This document shows, in pieces, positions 5,837 to 10,272 of a DNA stretch of 10,272 nucleotides. The notes under the pieces were generated by a model, which had not been told where the DNA came from, did not search any database, and saw only the letters and a program-made list of their open reading frames with translations. Made by a program: the position numbers and the translations under genes. How positions within the stretch are numbered: the stretch's first letter is position 1; each line of letters starts with the position of its first letter. This DNA is from SLAN01 sp046545955 (lineage in GTDB: Bacteria > Spirochaetota > Spirochaetia > DSM-27196 > SKKC01), in contig JBKGYS010000098.1 of NCBI GenBank assembly GCA_046545955.1, positions 1-10,272 on the forward strand, in the 5' to 3' direction.

Positions 5837-6727
5837 ATGGCACAGACAGCACAGGCGACGCGAACACAGAACAAGGGGCACCCACGCTCTTCAGCGGATG
5901 ATGAAAACATTCTGTCGCTGTATTTGAAGGAAATTAACCGCATACCTCTCCTTACGCGTGAGGAAGAGCAGCGCTACGCCCGTGCTGCCGCCGAAGGGGA
6001 CAAGGCCGCAAAAGACAAGCTTGTTCAGGCCAATCTTCGGTTTGTGGTCAACGTGGCAAAGAAATATCAGAATCAGGGTCTTCCCCTCTCCGACCTTATC
6101 AGCGAGGGGAACATCGGGCTCATGAACGCGATTGAGCGCTTCGATGTTGATAAAGGCTATCACTTCATTTCGTACGCGGTGTGGTGGATTCGACAAGCCA
6201 TCCTGAAGGCGATCTGTGAGAAGTCGCGTATGATTCGTCTTCCGCTGAACCGCGCCAACGAGTTAGTACAGATCGAGAAGGTGCGCAAAGAAGTGTCCGG
6301 CAATCGCTCGGAAGAGCAGGAGATGCGCCATATCGCGGAAACGTTGAACATGTCGCAGGATCACGTCGAGGACCTCGTGAATATTTCGCGCGATCTTGTA
6401 AGCCTTGAGACACCGGTGTATCAGGAAAAGGATTCGAATATACTCGGGGACTTCATCGAGAGCGAAGGTTATTCGAGTCCTGAGGACGAGGTTATGGACA
6501 AGTCGCTCAAGGCGGACATCAATACCATCCTCAGAACGCTTACCCCGAAGGAAGCGGAAATAATCGAGTATCGCTTCGGCCTCAACGGACGAAGTCCGCT
6601 TTCGCTGAAAGATATCGGTGACCGGTATAACCTTACCAAAGAGCGCATTCGTCAGATAGAAAAGAAAGCGCTGAAGCGGCTTCAGCACCCGAAACGAAGC
6701 GCTTTGCTTGAATCGTACGTAGCGTAA
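5837..6727 (+). CDS. RpoD/RpoS-type alternative sigma-70 family factor (group 2-like)
   Basis: RNA polymerase sigma subunit, 296 aa, far shorter than a primary RpoD and without its long region 1.1. Region 1.2 starts near DDENILSLYLKEI (21-33). Region 2 contains the core-binding AKKYQNQGLPLSDLISEGN stretch (74-92) and the -10 recognition and melting helix ending in YAVWWIRQAI (113-122). Region 3 covers about 130-205. Region 4 starts near LTPKEAEIIEYRFGL and ends in the helix-turn-helix KDIGDRYNLTKERIRQIE (258-275), which reads the -35 box. ATG 5837 is chosen over the upstream in-frame start at 5780 because AAGGAG (5826-5831) precedes it by 5 bases and the upstream extension would lie across the sigma-54 promoter. 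It probably acts as a stress or stationary-phase sigma comparable to RpoS. Whether it is orthologous to RpoS cannot be decided here, so no symbol is given. Confidence 0.93.
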   Translation: MAQTAQATRTQNKGHPRSSADDENILSLYLKEINRIPLLTREEEQRYARAAAEGDKAAKDKLVQANLRFVVNVAKKYQNQGLPLSDLISEGNIGLMNAIERFDVDKGYHFISYAVWWIRQAILKAICEKSRMIRLPLNRANELVQIEKVRKEVSGNRSEEQEMRHIAETLNMSQDHVEDLVNISRDLVSLETPVYQEKDSNILGDFIESEGYSSPEDEVMDKSLKADINTILRTLTPKEAEIIEYRFGLNGRSPLSLKDIGDRYNLTKERIRQIEKKALKRLQHPKRSALLESYVA

Positions 6728-6763
6728 TCGACAGGAACCGAGCAAACATCTCTCTTTCGCCGT

Positions 6764-6806
6764 CGGCCCCATGTCGCATAAGTTGACACTGGGGCCGTTG
6801 TATTTT
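6764..6806 (+). terminator. Terminator after the sigma factor gene
   Basis: CGGCCCCA (6764-6771) pairs with TGGGGCCG (6790-6797), extended inward by TGTC/GACA past one bulged base, with a 9-base loop. An interrupted T-rich run (TTGTATTTT, 6798-6806) follows. The stem is strong but the T-run is imperfect, so some read-through into ppdK is possible. Confidence 0.75.
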
Positions 6807-6831
6807 ACCGTTCGAGCACGACTTACGCGCA

Positions 6832-6852
6832 TTGTGGCAAAGTATGCCTCAA
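6832..6852. promoter_or_regulatory. Operator-like inverted repeat in the ppdK leader
   Basis: The left arm TTGTGGCA (6832-6839) and right arm TGCCTCAA (6845-6852) are inverted copies with 7 of 8 matches around a 5-base spacer. It is centred about 49 bases before the ppdK start. It could bind a dimeric regulator or form a small RNA hairpin. I found no convincing sigma-70 promoter in the 163-base gap between the sigma gene and ppdK with which to place it. Confidence 0.35.
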
Positions 6853-6890
6853 CTCCGAACGCGCGAGATATATCCGGGGGTTATTAATAT

Positions 6891-9557
6891 ATGGCACAGG
6901 ACAAACAAGTTTTCTTTTTTGGAGGAAAAGGCGAGACAGACGGCTCCGCTGACATGAAGGAGCTGCTTGGCGGCAAAGGGGCGAACCTTGCCGAAATGGC
7001 GAAGATCGGCGTACCGGTCCCGCCCGGTTTTACCATATCGACCGACGTGTGTCGGCAGTACTACGAGAATCACCAGCAGTATCCGGAAGGCCTTGAAGCG
7101 GAGGTTGAAAACAGTCTCGATAGGCTCGAGAAGAAAATGGGAAAGAAACTCGGCGACCCCGATGATCCGCTTCTCGTAAGCGTGCGATCGGGAGCGGCCG
7201 TCTCAATGCCCGGCATGATGGACACCGTACTTAACCTGGGTCTCAATGACGAGTCGGTCGAAGGGCTTGCGAATCGCTCGGGCAATTACCGTTTCGCCTG
7301 GGACGGCTACCGACGCTTTATAAATATGTTCGGTGACGTTGTGAGGGGCATAGCCCATGAGCACTTCGAAACCGCAATGGATAAGGTAAAGCAGAAGAAG
7401 GGCGTGAGCGAGGATATCGAGCTTGACGCCGACGATCTCAAAGAAGTTGTTAAACAGTACAAGGCGGTATACAAGAAGCACACAAAGGAAGACTTTCCGC
7501 AGGACCCGAAAGATCAGCTGTGGAGCGCGATCGGCGCTGTGTTCGGTTCCTGGAACAATCCCCGCGCGGTACAGTATCGCAAGCTTAACGAGATCACCGG
7601 TCTTATCGGAACCGCGGTAACAGTACAGTCCATGGTATTCGGTAACTTTGGTGATGATTCTGGAACCGGAGTCTGTTTCTCGCGCGACCCATCTACGGGT
7701 AAAAACGTATTCTACGGTGAATACCTTCTGAACGCGCAGGGCGAAGACGTCGTTGCCGGTATTCGTACTCCGAAACCGCTTGCAACACTTAAGAAGGCGA
7801 ACAGTGAAGTCTACGAGCAGCTCGTCGACGTCAAAGAACGCCTGGAAGCGCATTACAAGGATATGCAGGATATGGAGTTCACCATCGAACGTGGCTCGCT
7901 CTATCTCCTGCAGACCAGGAACGGAAAGCGAACCGGCGTCGCCGCGGTCAAAATCGCGGTCGATATGGTGGAAGAAGGCAAGCTGAAGAAGGAGGAAGCG
8001 GTAACGCGCGTGACACCGCAACTTCTAGACCAGGTCTTTCACCCGATGATCGATCCCAAGGCTAAGAAGGACGCCACACTTCTCGCGAAGGGCTTGAACG
8101 CATCGCCGGGCGCGGCAACGGGGCAGATCGTGTTCACCGCCGAAGACGCGGAGAAGTGGGTTGCCGACGGAAAGAAAGTCGTGTTGACCCGTCGCGAAAC
8201 ATCTCCCGAGGATATCGGCGGGATGTATGTCGCAGAAGGTGTTCTGACATCTACAGGCGGCATGACGAGTCACGCGGCTGTTGTCGGTCGAGGTATGGGT
8301 GTGCCTAGTGTCGTCGGCTGTCGTGACGCTGTTGTTTCGGGAAAGACGGTGAGTTTTGACAAGAGGAAGTTCAAAGAGGGCGATTCCATTACCATCGACG
8401 GCACGACCGGCGAAGTATTCGAAGGCGAACTTCCGCTCGTGGAGCCGAAGGTGAAGGGCGAGCTTACGACATTCCTGTCGTGGACCGACGAAGTTCGCAG
8501 CCGCGGTCGACGTTCCAACGTCAAGGAAACCGGAATCGGCGTCCGCGCGAATGCGGATAACCCCGCCGACGCGAAGAAGGCGCGTGGATTCGGAGCTGAA
8601 GGTATCGGGCTTTGCCGGACCGAGCACATGTTCTTCGAAGGCGAACGGCTTACCCACTTTCAGGAAATGATCGTTGCCGAAGACGAAGCGAGTCGTCGCG
8701 CAGCGCTCAAGAAGCTTCTTCCCTATCAGAAGAAGGACTTCAAGGGAATCTTTAAAGCTATGGCCGGTTTCCCGGTAACGATTCGTCTCCTCGACCCGCC
8801 GCTGCATGAGTTCGTCCCGAAGACCAAGCAGGACGTAAAGGCTCTCGCAGAGCACGTCGGGATTTCCGCGTCTAAGCTCCAGTCGAAGATAGACTCCCTG
8901 CACGAATCCAATCCAATGCTCGGTCATCGTGGCTGCCGGCTTGCGATTTCCTATCCTGAAATCCTTGAAATGCAGGTCGAAGCGATTATCACCGCGGCGT
9001 GCGAAGTGCAGAAGGCGGGAAGCGAAGTTCTCCCTGAAATTATGATTCCGCTTGTCGGGACCGCGAAGGAACTGTCAATGCTGCGGGAACGGACCGATGC
9101 TGTCGCGGCCAGAATTATCGAGAAGAAGAACGTGAAGCTCGATTACAAGGTTGGAACCATGATCGAAGTTCCTCGCGCGGCGCTTACTGCAGACGAAGTT
9201 GCCGAACACGCCGACTTCTTCAGCTTCGGTACGAACGACCTTACGCAGATGACTATGGGTTTCTCGCGTGACGATGTGGCAAGTTTCCTCCCGCTTTATA
9301 TCGATCAGGAGATCTATGAAAAGGACCCGTTCCAGGTCCTCGATCAGCGTGGCGTTGGCCAGCTTGTTGAACTCGGTACCGAACGCGGCAGGCAGACGAA
9401 GAAAGACCTCAAGGTAGGGATATGCGGAGAGCACGGTGGTGAACCGACCTCGGTGGAGTTCTGCTATCGCACCGGTCTCAACTACGTAAGCTGCTCGCCG
9501 TTTCGAGTGCCCATCGCGCGCCTCTCGGCGGCTCACGCGGTGATCAAGAACGGGTAA
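6891..9557 (+). CDS. ppdK: Pyruvate, phosphate dikinase
   Basis: Reversibly converts ATP, phosphate and pyruvate to AMP, pyrophosphate and PEP. It can serve glycolysis, using PPi, or gluconeogenesis. It is 888 aa, the normal bacterial length. The N-terminal ATP-grasp domain (about 1-340) includes ELLGGKGANLAEM (24-36), SVRSGAAVSMPGMMDT (97-112) and the GDDSGTGVCFSRDP segment (254-267). The swivelling phosphohistidine domain has His461 in GGMTSHAA, with Thr459 two residues before it. Thr459 is the position phosphorylated by the PDRP regulatory protein in plants. The C-terminal PEP/pyruvate barrel (about 540-888) has CRTEHMFF (575-582), NPMLGHRG (674-681), GTNDLTQMTMG (780-790) and the catalytic Cys845 in GICGEHGG. 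The ATG at 6891 gives the family's MAxx-VFFFGG beginning, but is preceded only by a run of G about 10 bases upstream, a weak ribosome binding site. It is probably monocistronic, with terminators on both sides. Confidence 0.97.
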   Translation: MAQDKQVFFFGGKGETDGSADMKELLGGKGANLAEMAKIGVPVPPGFTISTDVCRQYYENHQQYPEGLEAEVENSLDRLEKKMGKKLGDPDDPLLVSVRSGAAVSMPGMMDTVLNLGLNDESVEGLANRSGNYRFAWDGYRRFINMFGDVVRGIAHEHFETAMDKVKQKKGVSEDIELDADDLKEVVKQYKAVYKKHTKEDFPQDPKDQLWSAIGAVFGSWNNPRAVQYRKLNEITGLIGTAVTVQSMVFGNFGDDSGTGVCFSRDPSTGKNVFYGEYLLNAQGEDVVAGIRTPKPLATLKKANSEVYEQLVDVKERLEAHYKDMQDMEFTIERGSLYLLQTRNGKRTGVAAVKIAVDMVEEGKLKKEEAVTRVTPQLLDQVFHPMIDPKAKKDATLLAKGLNASPGAATGQIVFTAEDAEKWVADGKKVVLTRRETSPEDIGGMYVAEGVLTSTGGMTSHAAVVGRGMGVPSVVGCRDAVVSGKTVSFDKRKFKEGDSITIDGTTGEVFEGELPLVEPKVKGELTTFLSWTDEVRSRGRRSNVKETGIGVRANADNPADAKKARGFGAEGIGLCRTEHMFFEGERLTHFQEMIVAEDEASRRAALKKLLPYQKKDFKGIFKAMAGFPVTIRLLDPPLHEFVPKTKQDVKALAEHVGISASKLQSKIDSLHESNPMLGHRGCRLAISYPEILEMQVEAIITAACEVQKAGSEVLPEIMIPLVGTAKELSMLRERTDAVAARIIEKKNVKLDYKVGTMIEVPRAALTADEVAEHADFFSFGTNDLTQMTMGFSRDDVASFLPLYIDQEIYEKDPFQVLDQRGVGQLVELGTERGRQTKKDLKVGICGEHGGEPTSVEFCYRTGLNYVSCSPFRVPIARLSAAHAVIKNG

Positions 9558-9625
9558 CGCATAGTGTAAGCCAGTTACGCCGCTGAAACAGGCGGTGGCT
9601 GTCGGGTCTGAATCACAGTAAGCGA

Positions 9626-9656
9626 AAAGCCCCCGTTGCACGGCAGCGGGGGCTTT
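9626..9656. terminator. Strong bidirectional terminator between ppdK and the converging gene
   Basis: AAAGCCCCCG (9626-9635) and CGGGGGCTTT (9647-9656) form a perfect 10-bp stem. TGC/GCA inside can extend it to about 14 pairs with a 3-base loop. T-rich sequence follows on the plus strand, and the A-run at 9625-9628 gives four T on the minus strand, so it can end both ppdK and the membrane protein gene. Confidence 0.9.
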
Positions 9657-9671
9657 CTTGTATCCGTCGAA

Positions 9672-9699
9672 GCTTTTATCGCCGGGCTTTTATCGCCGG
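9672..9699. repeat. Perfect tandem duplication of 14 bp
   Basis: GCTTTTATCGCCGG occurs twice head to tail (9672-9685 and 9686-9699) in the non-coding gap between the terminator and the stop codon of the converging gene. It looks like a replication-slippage duplication. No function is evident. Confidence 0.85.
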
Positions 9700-9732
9700 A
9701 CCGACCGATCGCGCTTATTGTCGAAGACGCTC

Positions 9733-10272
9733 CTACCGATCCGAATCGAAAACGACCTGTCCGGTTTCAAACCGCGAGGTATCCACGCTCGACCGCACGC
9801 GTTCAACGTCGTGCTTCTCGCGGACAATGTCGTGAAAATGGTAGGTATAGGCAGCCGGCTGCTCGCCCATGGCTTCACGCTTCTCACGGACTTCGGCCCC
9901 ACGCTCGGCCGCGAGCTCACCGACAATACCAACCACAATGTCTCGAACCCGTTCCCGGGAAAGTCCTTCGATTTCCCCGACTTCGATGAATTCCGGATCC
10001 ACCTCCTCTGGGTTTTCCATGACGGCATTAATCACTCGCTTCCGGATATTCTCGTACTGGATACGTTCGTTAACCCGTTTTTCACGTGTTCGACGTATCG
10101 CGGGTATCGCAAAAAAAAGCGTGGAGAAAACCGTTGGAATAAGCCCCATGACCCAGAATACGATGGAAACCGCCGTGGCGGGATTCGCGGTAATCTGGGC
10201 GAAGAGTAACACGACAAGACTGTAGAATGAACCAAAGCCCTCAACAGGAACCGACGGAAGCGCGAACGTGAG
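9733..10272 (-). CDS. Membrane protein of unknown function, C-terminal 179 residues
   Basis: I do not recognise this family. The minus frame is open from the window edge to a TAG at 9733-9735, so the N-terminus lies outside. A GTG at 10212 is not needed as a start, because the hydrophobic reading continues upstream of it. Two probable membrane segments are visible (about visible residues 14-32 and 36-59), joined by a short loop ANPATA. A strongly basic stretch follows, RRTREKR (60-66), suggesting by the positive-inside rule that the rest is cytoplasmic. The tail (about 60-179) is highly charged and probably helical, with an acidic patch ENPEEVDPEF (86-95), and ends in polar sequence DSDR. The reverse-strand reading was preferred because it yields a coherent membrane-plus-charged-tail protein, whereas the opposite-strand frame is compositionally odd. 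The bidirectional terminator downstream fits its orientation. Confidence 0.7.
   Translation of the reverse strand, partial: LTFALPSVPVEGFGSFYSLVVLLFAQITANPATAVSIVFWVMGLIPTVFSTLFFAIPAIRRTREKRVNERIQYENIRKRVINAVMENPEEVDPEFIEVGEIEGLSRERVRDIVVGIVGELAAERGAEVREKREAMGEQPAAYTYHFHDIVREKHDVERVRSSVDTSRFETGQVVFDSDR

Noticed and set aside
6783..6811. ppdK promoter using a perfect TTGACA
   Set aside because: The box is part of the terminator hairpin, and at 16-18 bases downstream only TTACCG/TACCGT is found, a poor -10 box.
6835..6848. Sigma-54 promoter for ppdK (TGGCA followed by TGCC)
   Set aside because: Only 8 bases separate the GG and GC instead of 10. The sequence is better described as an inverted repeat.
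7203..8927. Two long minus-strand open frames (7203-8021 and 8025-8927)
   Set aside because: Both are antisense to ppdK, whose catalytic motifs are intact on the plus strand.
9658..10209. 183-aa open frame on the plus strand
   Set aside because: It starts inside the ppdK terminator region, lacks a ribosome binding site and is antisense to the more protein-like membrane gene.

Overview
The window looks like ordinary chromosome of a free-living bacterium, moderately GC-rich by eye. My best guess is a spirochaete (Spirochaeta-like). This is an inference, not a proof. It rests on a groES separated from groEL, an archaeal/fungal-type aspartate-semialdehyde dehydrogenase, a pyruvate phosphate dikinase, and a short RpoD/RpoS-type sigma factor behind an apparent sigma-54 promoter, as in the Borrelia RpoN-RpoS arrangement.

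Layout. Positions 1-2391 (minus strand) hold an asd-lysC operon for the first two steps of the aspartate pathway (Lys/DAP, Thr, Met). lysC is cut by the window edge just before its stop codon. Positions 2392-2636 separate asd from the divergent dinG and carry a 19-bp tandem repeat array. Positions 2637-5072 (plus) encode an 811-residue DinG/XPD-type iron-sulfur helicase with an N-terminal RadC-like JAMM domain. A converging groES (5154-5420, minus) follows, and its terminator lies directly behind the dinG stop codon. Positions 5421-5836 are a 416-bp regulatory region between groES and a divergent sigma factor gene (5837-6727, plus). This region holds a good sigma-70-type groES promoter, an AT-rich dyad and a near-consensus -24/-12 sigma-54 promoter. 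After a terminator and an imperfect operator-like dyad comes ppdK (6891-9557, plus), which ends in a strong bidirectional terminator. The right end (9733-10272, minus) is the C-terminal part of an unrecognised membrane protein.

How the parts work together. asd and lysC are clearly one metabolic operon. The others look like separate transcription units: DNA repair helicase, co-chaperonin, sigma factor, PEP/pyruvate interconversion, membrane protein. The most interesting points are the putative RpoN-to-alternative-sigma cascade with a correctly spaced upstream dyad, and the JAMM-DinG fusion, in which all visible metal-ligand, iron-sulfur and helicase motifs are intact. I saw no mobile element, tRNA, rRNA or CRISPR array.
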